Source of the DNA: Asterias amurensis
Lineage: Eukaryota > Echinodermata > Asteroidea > Forcipulatida > Asteriidae
Assembly: GCF_032118995.1 (NCBI RefSeq)
Contig: NC_092661.1
Span: 746,501 to 810,500 of the forward strand
Direction of reading: 5' to 3'
DNA: 64,000 nt
The notes beneath the pieces were generated by a model. That model searched no databases. It had not been told where the DNA came from and saw only the letters and a program-made list of their open reading frames with translations. Positions 1 to 17,721 of the stretch are shown one piece after another; the stretch's first letter is position 1, and each line of letters starts with the position of its first letter. The position numbers were made by a program, and so were the translations under genes.

Positions 1-107
1 CATTGGTTATTTATTGAAAAAATAAACAACAGATCTTAAAAAATTGAAAGAAATTTTAAGTATCAAACAGCTTAAAACAATTGAATTAAATGAATGTGAT
101 GCAGTAC

Positions 108-3100
108 CTGGAGACCTCCAGCAGAAAGTCATTGAAAGCCCTTTGTTTCATCAGACCTTTGCACACCTGTTTTATAATTTGCAAGATTAGTTTCCTGAAA
201 GGTCTGAATAAGTATGGGATCAAGATCTTAGGAGCTATGTTGCAATTATGACCCCTGAAGTAATATTATCCGAGGAATTTTAGGAACAGATGTCTCAGAG
301 ATGAATGTACTTTGGATGTTTTGTTTGTTAACAAGGCAGACTTTAAAAAGTTTGAATTCAGATGCAAGTCTTAAATTTCTCTTTTCGAAATTCTTAAACC
401 TCTGTTGTCTTTTTTGCATAGTTATTTGAACTAAGATTTGTACAGACCTGTGCATATCTGAAAAAAAAACAGTTCTTTAAAAAGGTTACCTACAACAAAT
501 TTGTATTGACAAAACTGTGGGTCAAAATAGGTCAAAATAACTGTGTCTGTTTCAATGATATTTTTCATGGAAAGCTTGACATTGACAAATTAAGAAACTG
601 AGATTGTCTTTAAACTTTCTGTAAGCTTTCTGTTCCATTGATTGATAAAGTGTGATGCGAGGTTCAATTTATACTGGTGTGAGTTTACTTGGAGAGGAAT
701 GACTTATATTCTTCCCTGCATGGTTAACTTGACTGGGGTTCCCAAGAGAGCTCTCCAAAGAGCTTGTTAAGACAAACCAGAATGAGCTTGTTTAGACTAA
801 CCATACCCAGGTTCAGGGAGGACCATACCCTTTGGGAAATCAAATCTAATGTCATAGGGATAGGGTCAAATTACTGCATGGGCTGTGGAAATCAATCATA
901 ATCTTAGGATGAGTTATGCTAGAGCCTTATATAGGCAAACCAAAAGGAAAGTATAAAGTAGGCACAAAAATAAGAAAAGTGTCTCACAATTTGTTTTTTG
1001 ACAGAGGAAATAAATAATTTAAAAAATAAAAATATGAATCAGGCATCTCAAAGCACATGATTCTGCAACAAGGGTGTTTTTTCTTTCAGATGACCAATTG
1101 GCTGCAATATTTGATAGGTTTATAATTCTATGTTGGGTTACACCAAGTGAAGATACTACACAATAGTTATGGACCATTACAAAAAGGAAAGTATGCCCTA
1201 CCTATAATCTTTTACTGTGTGTGAATTTTGAAACCCTTACAAATATTTTTTTTTTCTTAGTAACACCTTTGTTGACCTTTGAATGAACCGTTAACCAATT
1301 TAATTACTAGTCCTTCGAGGCAGTTGTCTTGGAATTCTTGATTAAAATTGTAAATTCTACCTAATGAAATGTAAATAGATAAGCTGATTACCTGAACTTT
1401 GTTGAGTGCTATCCCTGCCCATAGCATGTATGTTGTGGCAATCTGTGTAAGGAAAGACAGAAATTTGGACTCGGACTTTATATAATTATTTGGTTTGCGG
1501 TAACACCATGTGTGTATTTACTTGCTGGGTAAATTACGTTCCTTTGAGAACTTGTCTTGCTTTATATTCTACTATCACAAAGTACATTTTTGGATTTTGT
1601 GAGACTTCTCAGTTTTGAAAAGAACTGTTCTGATTATACCAAGGTTGAAGGTGGAAACCATCTGCTTCCACTTTATGGATGTAGGGGACTTCTCTTTAAA
1701 AAACTTTACTACCGCGGAGTCAGTTCTTAATTAGTCTCTACATTTTGACTAGCTTGTTCTAGTCATCCTCAGGATGAAATGGGAGACTTTCAGGACGCTT
1801 GGTGGCAGCAGACTTACCATGTTAAATCCATTGTTCTCGGTAATGTGTGCATGCTCAGAACTATGTAAACAATGGAAATTTACCTGGTAAGTCTGCTGCC
1901 ACCTAGTGCTTCAAAGTCTCCCATAAGGCTTGGACATTGGTTTGAAAAATATTAGAGGCCTATGCTCTTAAAGGGTGTGCACAACATACAGGACCGTCCG
2001 TTTTACATCCCATCTGAAGGATGCAGCAATGGTATTTAAGTGTCTTACTCAACACAAAGGTCACAATCAGGACTCAAATCCACACTCTGCTGATCAGAGA
2101 CACCAGAGTTTGAGTCCGGTGTTCTTATCTGCTCAACCACACACACCACTTTAATGAGACTTTGAGGCAGTATACTCCAGCCTTAATATAGGTGTGCGCA
2201 ACATTGGTAAAAATAAATGCACAAGTTGATAAGTTGAAAGAAGTACCTCACAATCATTTGCTTGAAAGGCTATAGTCATTGATAAATGAGTAGAACAACT
2301 TCAAATATTGACTTTTGGACTTCAAAGGGATAAAACCAACACTTTCGATCATTTCAAAACAGTCTGACTACATTTCAAGTTAAAGTCATTATACACTTTT
2401 GGTACATAAACAAAAAAAAGTTCACAGATTTACAAATAACTTACAGGGTTTATAGAAGGTTATGGTGAAAGACTTCTCTCGAAATAATGTTCCATGAAAT
2501 GCTTTACTTTTTGAGAAAACATCAAAACAATATCAATTCTCGATAGTGAGAATTACGGATTTAATTTAAACACATGTCGCGACACGGCGAAACGTGCAAA
2601 AACAAGAGTAGGTTTTCCCGTTATTTTCTCCCGACTCCGATGACCGATTGAGCCTAAATTTTCACAGGTTTGTTATTTTATATATTAGTTGAGATACACG
2701 AAGTGTGGGACTTGGACAATACTGTTTACCAAAAGCAAATAACGGCTTTAAGGGAATGTTTCCAACATGAACATTTCTCTTATACACTATTTAAGTTGTG
2801 TGCAAATCTCTGAGCAAAGCATCACTCATGCCAACACAAAAACAGTTGTTTAAATCAAAAATAGGATCTTACCGCCAATCCATCTTCTGTGAAAGGAGCA
2901 CTTCCATAACTTTTGGACAACTGCAGTACACCTGAAAGAAAAAAAGAAAAAAAGATGTAAACTTACCACTGGACTGTCACTTCAGAATGCAAAACATGAA
3001 CAGACAGGCAAATAATCAAATCAGACCCCCAAAAGCAGAAGAAATAACATCAAAAGCAGGTAAATTAAACAGTTCAGAAAACAGGGAGAAATGACTGACC

Positions 3101-6100
3101 TGTTATTTCCCCGTTTGGTGAGAGCAGAGGTAGACACAGGAGAGCTTGAGCGTTACTATTCTCAATTCCAGTCCCTTGGGGAAATCGGTCATCCTAGAAC
3201 CAAAAACAAATAATTCAAAATTAACTTTTTGTTAACTATGTTTAGACATAATGCAATGTAAATTTATATTTGACATTTTCAACCACGGACAATGTATTTC
3301 AGTTTTCTACGGCAATCTAAGACAAGGAAAAAAAAGGAAATCCGCTGATCAGAAAATATTAAAAATTTGATAAAATCTTATCAAATAAACAAACACGTAG
3401 ACTCTAAACGAATTATGGAGGAGAGGGAGAGCCTAATTGAAGAAAAAAAATTGATGTGGGTGAGTTGAGAGAGGAGACAAGGATATAACAGTAGTAGTGG
3501 AGGTAGGAATCACAATGGGCTAACCCCTTGCACGCACATCACACGCGGCGACTCTGCCATGCTCACCATTAGGGTGGGCAATAGGTTAATGTGTAAATGC
3601 CGCATCGCCTAAAATGCACTGAATTCACTGAATAACGCACAGTGACATTGCCCACCAAATGACGCAACCAAGATTATTCTGATGATGACGTCAGGTAAAT
3701 TGGGTAAAAAGGGGAGATTTGAAGATAGGGTTTAAAGTAAGTGAGGGGGTTAATATGGGGACTTAAGAGGTTGGATTAGAGGAGGAGCTAGGTATGAGAG
3801 GCAAAACAGGGGACACTAAGAATACAGTAGGGTGTAGATGAAGTATGGTTAAACTGCAAGTTAATTGTGTGTGTGGGGAGGCTGGCTTCGAGAGGGGCAG
3901 TATACTGCAGAAGGAAAAAGGGAATGCATGTCTGCACTGGAAGAAAAACTCACCCCAAGAATGTCATCCACCATGACAGCTTCCTTAGTGTGAGCCACAT
4001 AGGCTGAGATAGTCGTTCCTGGAACAACGGGACCAAACATTATCTGCTGGATTCTGCAATAGAAAATTAAGAAAAGTATGATTTTGGGAAGATCCACAAC
4101 CTGTGTATGAACGTTCAACCGTTACATATTTCAAAAGAATATGTATTTCCATTGACTTATTTCATCTGGGCACACTTTCATAAAGCCTGTAAGCACAACA
4201 AAATTGCTAAGCACAAACAAGTATTGCTTAGCAGGAACAAGTATCCAGCTCAAACTAAATTAAGTTTGCATTGTTTTGGCTGGTGCCAAACTCAATATTT
4301 GCCTAGCAAAGAAATTTGTTAATCAGTATCTTCTGTTAAGCAGCTCTAAATCACATTTGATAGAAGTATAAACCAGGGTCTTGTGTGTGATGTATTAAGA
4401 GCAAGAGGTCTACCCGGCAGGGGTGGTACAACAGAGCAGGATTGCTCCATGGTTGTACAAGTGTGTGACGCAAGAGCAAGAGATCTGGGGGTGTATAAGG
4501 GGGGTTTACATAATCGAAATGTGCCTTACCTTCCATTAGTTTCTCTGCATAGATGCATGTCCTACAAGTGTGTAAACAACAGTTTAAAACCATCACATAA
4601 TTATAACAAGAGAACATAGAATTATCTGTTCCAAACATTCTGCTTAAAAGAGCCAATGGTATTTTATGCAAAAAATTGTTAATGGCCAGGCATTTCGACC
4701 CTAGCAGAGTCTTTCTCGAAGACAACAAACATGAATTGAATGGGTCCTATAGTTGCATGAAATAAATTGTGAGATGTTGAAAAATAAAAATGTTAAACAT
4801 AAATACCTTGGAGCTAACTGTGTACATAAAGAAATCATCAGCTTGAACAGCTGTGGAGTTTAAGAAGAAACAATACTTGTTGTTAAACATGTTTAAAAAA
4901 TGATACGCAATATTTTATCCCCTTCTTGTGATAACAAAGTTGAGCAAATTGACTTGAGTTGAATTGAATAACCATAGTAGAAAGATTTTGCTTAATTGTC
5001 AGCCCTATTCACAGGTAAGCATGAAAATTAGGCAGCCAGCTTGTGCATTCACTATAGATTTGCATTGTTACGTCTTTCACTTTCATACCGTTATTAGCGC
5101 CACACATGCCAGAAGAATTGAGCGTTCCTTTTTGCCACTGAATCTTACCTGTAGCGACTACACTGCTCAACCTATACAGCATTTCCGAGACTTCTTTGCC
5201 TTCCTCGATAACATTCACCATTTCTGTCAACATCTTCTGTCTGTCCGTCTTTTCTCCAGGCATCTGAGGAAGAACAAAGTTAATAAATGAGACTGAGTAT
5301 TTGGTGGATCTTTCACATAGTATACCCCCTGAATCTACACTTTATCTGCTAACACTAATCCAATGACTTTGTACACTAAAGGTCAAGTTCTATCAGTGTG
5401 GCTAAATATAGGACATTATGAAGAGCGGCTGCTGAACTCTGCATCTAGAACAACAAGGATCTGTCACGACTGGGATTCAAACCTACACTCTGCTGAACAG
5501 AAGCACCAGAGCTTGATGCTCTTATCCGCTCAGCCACAACACCCCTAAGGGCAGTCTTTTTACTCTATCTCTACTTACCAGTGTTTCCTTAGATACACTC
5601 CTTAGTCTTGAGCATCTTCCTAAAAATACAAAAACAAAATGTAATATTATTTTAATGGGATCGGCCCTGTTTTGAGGTAGTTTGGTCATGTAGAGAGAAA
5701 GCAGGATGCCAACTCAGTCAAGAGTTCTACCCACGTAAATGTTGGTGGGCCCACACCTGTTGGTCGACCGCGCAAGTCATGGCTTTGTCAAATGACATGG
5801 AACTGCTTGGAGTCAATGTAAGAAACACGACGGACAGGGCCGAATGGAGGAGAGCCTATGGGAAAAAGCAGGCCAACCCAGATCAGACTGGACAATGGCC
5901 TTAAAGCCGACATTGATGATGTTCAAAGATAAAATAAGTAAGTTTCAATTTACACCATGTTGGGGTCAAAATATTTTCTCCTTTAAATACCAGAGCGGGA
6001 TTTGAGTGCTCCAAAGAATTTTCATACGCAATATCATCTCTACCCTGGCAGGTTAAATTCATATCCCTATGGGCGAATAGAGAAACAATTTTTAAACAAG

Positions 6101-7898
6101 TGTCCCAACCGGGACCCGAACTTACACTGCGAGGACTTAACCACCAGAACTTGAATTTGATGCTCTCAACCACTCAGCCATTACATCGTTCTTTTTTTAA
6201 ATCTATGAATATAAATAATAATAATTACCACTGCTTGTGTAAGACAGGTCTCGTTGTAGTTGAGTGGAGCCAGAGTCCAGTACTCTCTTAAAATCTTCTT
6301 TGTTCTCATTTTCTTTAAGAACTTCTGCGACTAACCATGGGTTTGCATTCAGGTAGATCTTCACATTATCGGGAGTGAGACCTGTAGAGAGGATGGGATT
6401 ATCAAAAATGTTTACCACAAAAGCATAATTCTTGATTAATTAAGCAGGTTTGGAGTAGTATAGCAGAGCTCTCAACAAAACCTAATTCAATCAAAAACAA
6501 AATGTAGCACCCGGGCAAAATTGTTGAGCATTCGTGCACTAGTGGGATTTTTGTTCGGGATCATTGATAATGATCTTGCAGGAATAGTTTGCGCAATTGC
6601 CGATGATGCAGGAATTGTTCATACAATCATCTTATCATGCAGCAAAAATTTGTGCAATTTCACAATCCTGCAATTTGGCTTTTGGGAATTGTGCAGAATT
6701 AATTGAGTAGTGACAAAATTTAACCTTGGGTTGTAGAGAACTCCGAGGACAGGGCTAGATTTTCACAAAGGAGACAACCAGAGCCCAATTTCATGGCTCT
6801 TCTTACCGTAGGCACAGAATCAGCACTTACGGAAGCAGGGAATTCTGTGCTTACAGCAAGCGTGTTTCACATTAATAGGAAATCTACACTTACAAGGCTA
6901 GCACAGAAGTTTTGGCGCTTGCATGCAAGCTTGGAATCGTGTTTGTGAGCGCAGAATTCGGCAGGAAGCAGAGCCATGTAATTGGGCCCTGTTCTGTCAT
7001 GTCTGTCTGTTGCCATTGCTCCTTGTCAATATTTCTAATGGCCTTGGTCCTTGGACTTGGTCTTGGGAGCCCCTTCACAAATGTTTCCCAAGTTATAAAA
7101 TAGACTTTAACTTTTCCTGTGGAATATAGGCCTACCCCCAAGCCCTTATAAGCTTGACAAAAATGAAATTGCCCATCATGGCCATGACGCCTTGGGACTT
7201 TTTGAGGAAATCTTAAGAATAATAATAATAATAATAATAAATCTTATAAAGCGCTGGTATCTAGAAAACTATTCACTGCGCTAAAAATCTTATCTTGGGA
7301 AAACATTTTGCATCGTGATCTTTCCACCACTAATAAAAACTTCACTAAAAACTAATGTAATAGGCCTAATAATAAATAATAATAATAATAGCAATTTTTA
7401 ATGGGTGCGTTGTTTTAGCTTCCCCGGTGTGTGGCGTTTTTTGGGGGGCGAACTTGGGAAATTATCTGCACACGTTCGTCCTGAAAAAAAAAAAAAAAAA
7501 CACACACCGGGGTCGACCCAGCGGCCAGGGAAGCTAAACGAACGCACCCATAATTTTACAAAAAAAAGAAGGGAATGTTTTAAAAATGGTGGCAGGATAC
7601 GAAACATTTCCCTTTCTAATCACTAAACATATTAAAAAACAAAAAAAAACAAAAAAAAAACACAGAGGGTCGGGTACAGAATGTTGTGCATCGACTGCCT
7701 GGTGTGTGTGGTGGTGCTGTTTGTAAACAGATAGCACGCTGCTTAGTTTTTGAGTATTGTTGTAACACAAATTCTGTTAAAATTACCTATTTCTGCACTT
7801 TCCCCGGATGCTCCTCTTCGACCAAAAATAGACGGGGATGCATTTCCTGGAAGTGGTGGCATTCGTCGTCCAGAAACTTGCTTCCATGGGCTCGACAT
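108..7898 (-). CDS. PDE10A: PDE10A-like cyclic nucleotide phosphodiesterase, N-terminal half (11 exons, continues off left edge)
   Basis: Exons in transcript order: 7787-7898 (start ATG), 6229-6381, 5579-5619, 5149-5263, 4807-4850, 4530-4561, 3954-4053, 3100-3193, 2873-2931, 1392-1442, 108-166. All have GT-AG borders and every junction keeps phase, giving about 286 residues. Seen: an N-terminal YLNANPWLVAEVL segment like the PDE10A YLSLHPQVLDEF region; then a GAF-A domain with PGTTISAYVAHTKEA, VDDILGDDRFPQGTGIE and LLCLPLLSPNGEITGVLQL, almost colinear with human PDE10A (TTVSAYVAKSRKT, VEDILGDERFPRGTGLE); then VCKGLMKQRAFNDFLLEVS, matching the linker to GAF-B. Known for the family: hydrolysis of cAMP and cGMP, with GAF-B binding cAMP. 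GAF-B and the HD-type catalytic domain lie beyond position 1. Three exons are very short (41, 44 and 32 nt). The start at 7898 fits because that exon ends in the phase required by exon 2. Confidence 0.93.
1557..1735 (+). repeat. interspersed repeat (family M)
   Basis: Shares AGTTTTGAAAAGAACTGT and CTACCGCGGAGTCAGTTCTT with copies at 11.4 and 40.2 kb. About 180 bases; partly self-complementary around TTCTGAAAAGAA. Class unknown. Confidence 0.65.
1774..1926. mobile_element. short inverted-repeat element (family J)
   Basis: Ends GGTGGCAGCAGACTTACC and GGTAAGTCTGCTGCCACC, with outer arms GGGAGACTTT/AAAGTCTCCC. About 150 bases, no coding. A second copy is at 43.8 kb. Confidence 0.75.
1972..2152 (-). 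mobile_element. SINE family A with 3' body
   Basis: Head (2065-2152) shows the long-arm tRNA pattern on the minus strand. The body (1972-2064) holds GATGCAGCAATGGTATTTAA in plus orientation, shared with the copies at 30.0 and 30.3 kb. Confidence 0.7.
2386..2752 (+). mobile_element. MITE-like element (family H)
   Basis: About 370 bases with internal text GATTTACAAATAACTTACAG and TTTTCTCCCGACTCCGATG shared with 31.2-31.5 kb. No coding. In PDE10A intron 9. Confidence 0.75.
4172..4350. mobile_element. inverted-repeat element (family I)
   Basis: CTTTCATAAAGCCTGTAAGCA and CTGTTAAGCAGCTCTAAAT ends with AGCA/TGCT motifs between. In PDE10A intron 6. Confidence 0.6.
5462..5549 (-). mobile_element. 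SINE family A, head
   Basis: Minus strand reads GTGGCTGAGCGGATAAGAGC and TGTAGGTTTGAATCCCAG, the A and B box regions of family A. In PDE10A intron 3. Confidence 0.7.
5655..5905 (+). mobile_element. LINE 3'-end fragment (reverse transcriptase ORF C-terminus)
   Basis: The plus strand contains FGHVERKQDAN and, further on, VGRPRKSW in one frame, the signature that follows the reverse transcriptase domain in many LINE ORF2 proteins (FGHVER...GRPRK.W). The preceding tryptophan codon of the motif is a stop, and the frame shifts near its end. Only about 80 codons are left; it lies in intron 2 of the PDE10A-like gene. Confidence 0.75.
6098..6187 (-). mobile_element. SINE family A, diverged head
   Basis: Minus strand TGGCTGAGTGGTTGAGAGCA followed by a B-box-like GTAAGTTCGGGTCCC. 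In PDE10A intron 2. Confidence 0.6.
6782..6908. repeat. related short element (family I-like)
   Basis: GCCCAATTTCATGGCTCTTC start, then alternating GCACAGAATCAGCACTTAC and GAATTCTGTGCTTACAGCA text. Diverged. Confidence 0.45.
7206..7285. repeat. (AAT)n tract joined to a TATAAAGCGCT motif
   Basis: (AATAAT)n followed by CTTATAAAGCGCTGGTATCT. The same pairing recurs at 45785 and, inverted, at 57233, so it is an interspersed repeat and not a chance microsatellite. In PDE10A intron 1. Confidence 0.6.
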
Positions 7899-8275
7899 TT
7901 CACGAAAAGTCGAGCGAAAAAAATCCTGAGGAACTCTGTAGAATCGTGGCAGACGACAGGATTGTTTTAATTAAACAACTTGTAGTTGGTGTTACAACTA
8001 GAGTATCTCTTGCACCGAGAGTCTAAATAATTTTCAAGTAAGGTTTCAAATAAAAATGATCATACACTTTTAAGTGTTGATTTTAAAGTTTTTGTTTTTG
8101 TTTTGATTTGATTTTGAAAATTTCTTTCATTTCGATTAATAACATTTTAACACCATCTACAAGTTGCCTAGTCAACTGCTTGACAACGCGTTATGTGAGC
8201 CTAGCTCTGATTGGTCTAAAGTGTACTAAATCAACCTCGTTCTCAGTAGCAGCTAACTCCGTTAGACTGTCGTCC

Positions 8276-8283
8276 TTTTTATA
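8276..8283 (-). promoter_or_regulatory. possible TATA box for the PDE10A-like gene
   Basis: On the minus strand the sequence reads GCTATAAAAAGG. It lies about 380 bases upstream of the start codon at 7898, so it would imply a 5' UTR of roughly 350 bases. Placement only; no transcript evidence. Confidence 0.35.
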
Positions 8284-8791
8284 GCGAGAAACACAAATCA
8301 ATTAATTACCGGACAATGTTTTTAAATCAATGTACACTTATTTTGGTTTATTCAAATAAATACTCAGCACATTTTGAACACCGTAACAAATCATCGCCCT
8401 CCAAAGCCTCACACGCTTTTCAATGCATTAAAACCTAATTACCATGTACAATTAATTTGGTGAAAATGTCTTAGGCCTATGGCCTATGTGTCTCAATTCC
8501 AAACCCTGGGAAAACCCATTTGTGTTTTACAATGGAAAACATATGAATTCCACTTTTTCAAACTACTCAAATTATTTGACTAAAACGAAAAGCCAGTAAT
8601 TCGACTATATCAGCGGATCATGCTTTCAAATTTTGGGCCAACATGTTGGGTGGTTCTTTTCAGATAGATAAAAATCTAGAATGCATGTAGGTGATTGCAT
8701 ATTTTTTGTTTATGTTTGGGAAATACAGGTGTCTTCGTTTTTTTAAAGTTTTTATTAGGGTTAATTGTTTATAAGACCTAGACTGCGTGGG

Positions 8792-8988
8792 CCAGTTTCA
8801 TGAAGCTGTGTAGCAGAAAATACTGCTTAATTATTTGTTTGCTAAGAGAAAAAATGAAAAAAAAAATGAGTAGGACACCAGTCTCAATAATATGGAATGA
8901 TGGCTGGTAAGTTATATTTTCGCTAAGCAATATTTTCCGGTGCTTAGCAGGTTGTTGTGCTTACAGGGTTTATGAAATTAGACCCAGT
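8792..8988. mobile_element. inverted-repeat element (family I)
   Basis: CCAGTTTCATGAAGCTGTGT and CAGGGTTTATGAAATTAGACCC ends. Confidence 0.65.
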
Positions 8989-9559
8989 AGGCCTATGCAA
9001 GTGATAGCAATGGTAAACGAGTCTAATTCGCTAATGAGTTTTTTTAGTTGAACCTCTTTACTTTGTGGAAGACCATAAAGTACAAAACATTAGTATGTGC
9101 AACTTCCTCAACTCAAATTAAAAGACACATTCAAAGATTGTTGATAATAATAAATTTTAAACAATGTGCTTACTCCATGACGTTCTTTTTGATCGGATAA
9201 TCTTTTTTTGTTCGTTTTAATCAGTTTTTATTTATTTATTTTGAAAGACTGGGACGGAATGCATAAACTTAGGCATACAATTAATAATCAAAACTAAAAT
9301 TAAAATTGTGGTTTTTTTTATGTCACTTTAAAAACTTACAATTTCCAAGCTGCCAATTTAATTGAAAGAAAAAAACTTTTAATACTGTCTCTGCTAACTG
9401 AATGCACATGGATGCAATCATCCTTCTTTTGCTGTTGTTTGTTTGTTCAAGAGGTTTTACTTTTGTTTCATGGCTTGATGCTTCTAATTTTCATCCTCGA
9501 AGCACATGAAGTTTCTTAAGACGCATAACAGCCATCAGCAAGTTCGAGTGCACACCATG

Positions 9560-9660
9560 GTTAACTATTTAAGGTTTGTTGGATTTGAACCTTTGCATGG
9601 TGGAAATACGATATAGTAAAGGTTTGCGGTAACACCATTGGGGGGGGGGGGGGGGGGGGT
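9560..9660 (+). repeat. interspersed repeat with a 20-base G run
   Basis: GGATTTGAACCTTTGCATGG, ACGATATAGTAAAGGTTTGC and GGTAACACCAT, then 20 consecutive G (9640-9659). The same unit is inverted at 27008-27072 without the G run; fragments are at 1490 and 30232. Confidence 0.65.
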
Positions 9661-10286
9661 AATGATAATCTATCATGATGAGTTGGGGTTGTTTTGAAAG
9701 AAAAAAAAACGTTGGTACTCAAAGGTTCTTTTCTAAATGAGTTGGAGTGGTTCTAAATGAGTTAATGGGTAGGTTCTAAAATGAGTTGGGAAGATTCTGA
9801 AAAGAACCTTCGGTTTTAACTCAACGCTTCTTTGCAGGACCAACCCAACTCATTTAAGAGACTATCACACATGGGTTGACTATTTTGCCTCGAACCCAGG
9901 CTGGTCAACCATTGGTTGACTGTGGTCGACCATTTAGAACCAGCCTCATGACCGTGTTTTTTCCCACAGATACCAATAGTCTGTTCCATGCTAACATAGT
10001 GTAAAGTACAGAGGGGACGGGAACCAGTGACAGTATAGCGAGAACGCAGAATGATATGGAGTGTTGAAAACCGTGGTATGGCTGACTAGGATTCCAAACG
10101 AGTCGTGAGTGAGTGCGTCAGTGCGCATGAACGTTGCTAATCAGTAGTGCGCATTCGAACTTGCTCCATTTTGTGCACGATGAGGCACATAGGTTTCACA
10201 TTTAAAAAAAATATTAAAAAAATCAACCGACAGTTCACATGATTTAAGGTTTAATTTGGTTGATTGGGAGATGTTTCCTCCCGTGT

Positions 10287-15413
<5,127 letters not shown>

Positions 15414-15591
15414 TTTGACTCTTCAGTACTCCCTTCCTTCTAGAAATATCCTGGAACTGTGGTTTCTTTCTTGAAGTCTTTGAAATCAGACAAAGGTTGG
15501 ATGAAGGTTTCTCTAACAGCCTCAGTCCTCTAAGATTGCGATGACGAAGAGGCAAGACCGCACAGATCAGGAGAATGAGATGCAGAACGTC

Positions 15592-15598
15592 TTATATA
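15592..15598 (-). promoter_or_regulatory. TATA box of the minus-strand alpha-tubulin gene
   Basis: The minus strand reads AGTATATAAG about 180 bases upstream of the ATG at 15413. A start site near 15565 would leave a 5' UTR of about 150 bases that ends in AAAATG followed directly by a GTAAGT donor. Confidence 0.7.
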
Positions 15599-17721
15599 CT
15601 CGGCAGAGAACCTCGCCCGTGATAAAGATGCAGTCATGTAAAAGCATCACTCGCTGTTGAATTTCCAGCAGGTATTTAACCGACCATCTGATGTTCTGAG
15701 TGGGCCAGCACCGGGGTCCCCATCAATAACACCCCCCCCCCCAATTTCATCTCGTCTTACAGTGACGCAACGGGATTTCATTTTCACGAAACATCAAATA
15801 AGTAGGCCTAATTTCTTGATGTGCTACCACTCTGCTGTCATGCTCTAAATTATTTTTAGGGGTACCCCCTTCCTAACGGGTAAAAAGAGGATGCATGCGA
15901 GGGGGGGGGGGGGGTGGAGGTGGAGCTGATTGTTCCAAATCCTCTCACCCTATTGGTATGCCACAGGGGGGTTATGTATGTCTCACCATACAAGCAAGAT
16001 ACGAACGTAGATTCGTTTATGATTCTCTCTCCAGCAAATAATATTTAGTGTTTTTAAATTACAATGATATAATTTTGATCAACTAAACATTGTAATTTTC
16101 ATGTTCAGGGAGCAGTTTCATGCGCAAAATGTACATGCAGGAACTCGTTTTTTTTCGCTTTGCCAATTTGATTTAGTTATTTTATTTGAGGACCCCCCCC
16201 CCCTCCCCTCCCCACCACAACCCACACGCATCATCTCGCAAGAAGTCGGAAAAATAACCACCTGTTTATAATATTACCGTCATGAAACAGTCGTCTGAAG
16301 CCATGCTATCCGAGGGGTGCAGCTAGCCATATGGATATATAAATTATATTGTGAAATTCAAGATTTGTAATTATAATAGACTGCATTGAACCTTCATGTG
16401 GAAAATTGAAACAGTTCACGCATACGAACACGTTTTACACACCGCGTCATGTACAGTTAGATTGTTGATTATTGTAGAAATATTCCCAAACAAACTAGGC
16501 TTTCCAACGGTGAGATCTTTTATGACGCGTGCTAGACTAAAAAATACACTGCATTTGTTTTTTACACTGCTTTGTTTTGTTATATTCGGCAACATTTTCA
16601 CTCAATTTTATGCAGGTGGAGTGTCTAATACATTATCTGGCATGAATTATTCTAAATAAATTATGAAACAGAGGGCATTGTGGATTTCCATCACTCAGCA
16701 GTTCATGTAAGAGACACAGAAATCAGGTTTCTTTTGATGATGACGTCATGATGATCGCTGATGACTCAACCGTCCCATCCCAGACAGTAGACTTGCTCCA
16801 GTCGTCCATGTGTACAGAATCAACTCATTATTAATCCTGACAACATGAGATACTTGTGAATATTAACACACAAAAACAAAATATTGTTTTTATTGGTTGT
16901 CCTGAATGTGTTTCTATTGTTTTTCAATACTGGCCTATGTGGTCTTGAAATGCCTCGAGATTATTTGCAAAAAAAAAAAAAAAGCTAAGCGACTCTGATT
17001 AAACCTCAAAAATGTGCAAGGACAAGAACAAATAGTGTACCAGCAAAATTTATCGTGTAATAGTCAGAAAATCAATTTCAGTTGATTTCTTGTTCTTTTC
17101 AAATCACAGCGTGTACGAATCAGCATTGCGGTCAATATCATGTACCGCTGTGTGCATTCATGGGCGCAGATCGCCCCAGTCCTTGAGACTGGAATCCTAA
17201 TTTGCTCAGAGGTTATAGTTGGCTCAAACTCTACAAGCTAATAACAATATCATCTGAACCACTTTGGTGTACAGGTCGGAAGATATCCATAACTCGTCTA
17301 CAAGTGTTAACCATCCAATGGACAGCAACAACAATTACACTTAATTGAGAGATGGAGCTTGTTCAGTGTGTGTAGCCATAATGAATTCTGATTGTATGTC
17401 GTTGACATGCCAAAAACAAACCCACAACGAGATCACCGTTCACACCTAATTGATGTGATGTCGAATCAAAATCCACCTTTTCATCCATTCATCCAATCAT
17501 GATCGTGCATTTATGTTGTAGCTAAGTAACGCCCCTAGAAACACCATCCAAACAAATCAAATCTAAATCAACAAGTTAACTTTGAAAAACATGGTCAGAA
17601 AATGTGAAATATGTTGGGAAAGTGGCCAACATCAATTAAGACGTCCAGAGGTACTAATCCCATGATCCTAGTACCAATAAAAACTACCAAAGGCCTTTCA
17701 AGTCACACAGCTCGCATCCTT

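Larger units (their letters stand above)
8300..10286. other. intergenic region between the PDE10A-like and F-type tubulin genes
   Basis: AT-rich with one family I element, the G run at 9640, and a cluster of GTTCTAAATGAGTTGG-like words (9720-9960). The F-type tubulin 3' UTR must lie in its right end; a variant signal (ATTAAA on the minus strand) is at 10250-10255. No coding exon seen. Confidence 0.5.

Noticed and set aside
7686-8026. Plus-strand open frames of 94 and 62 codons
   Set aside because: They lie antisense to the first coding exon of the PDE10A-like gene (7787-7898), whose phase and family match are far stronger.
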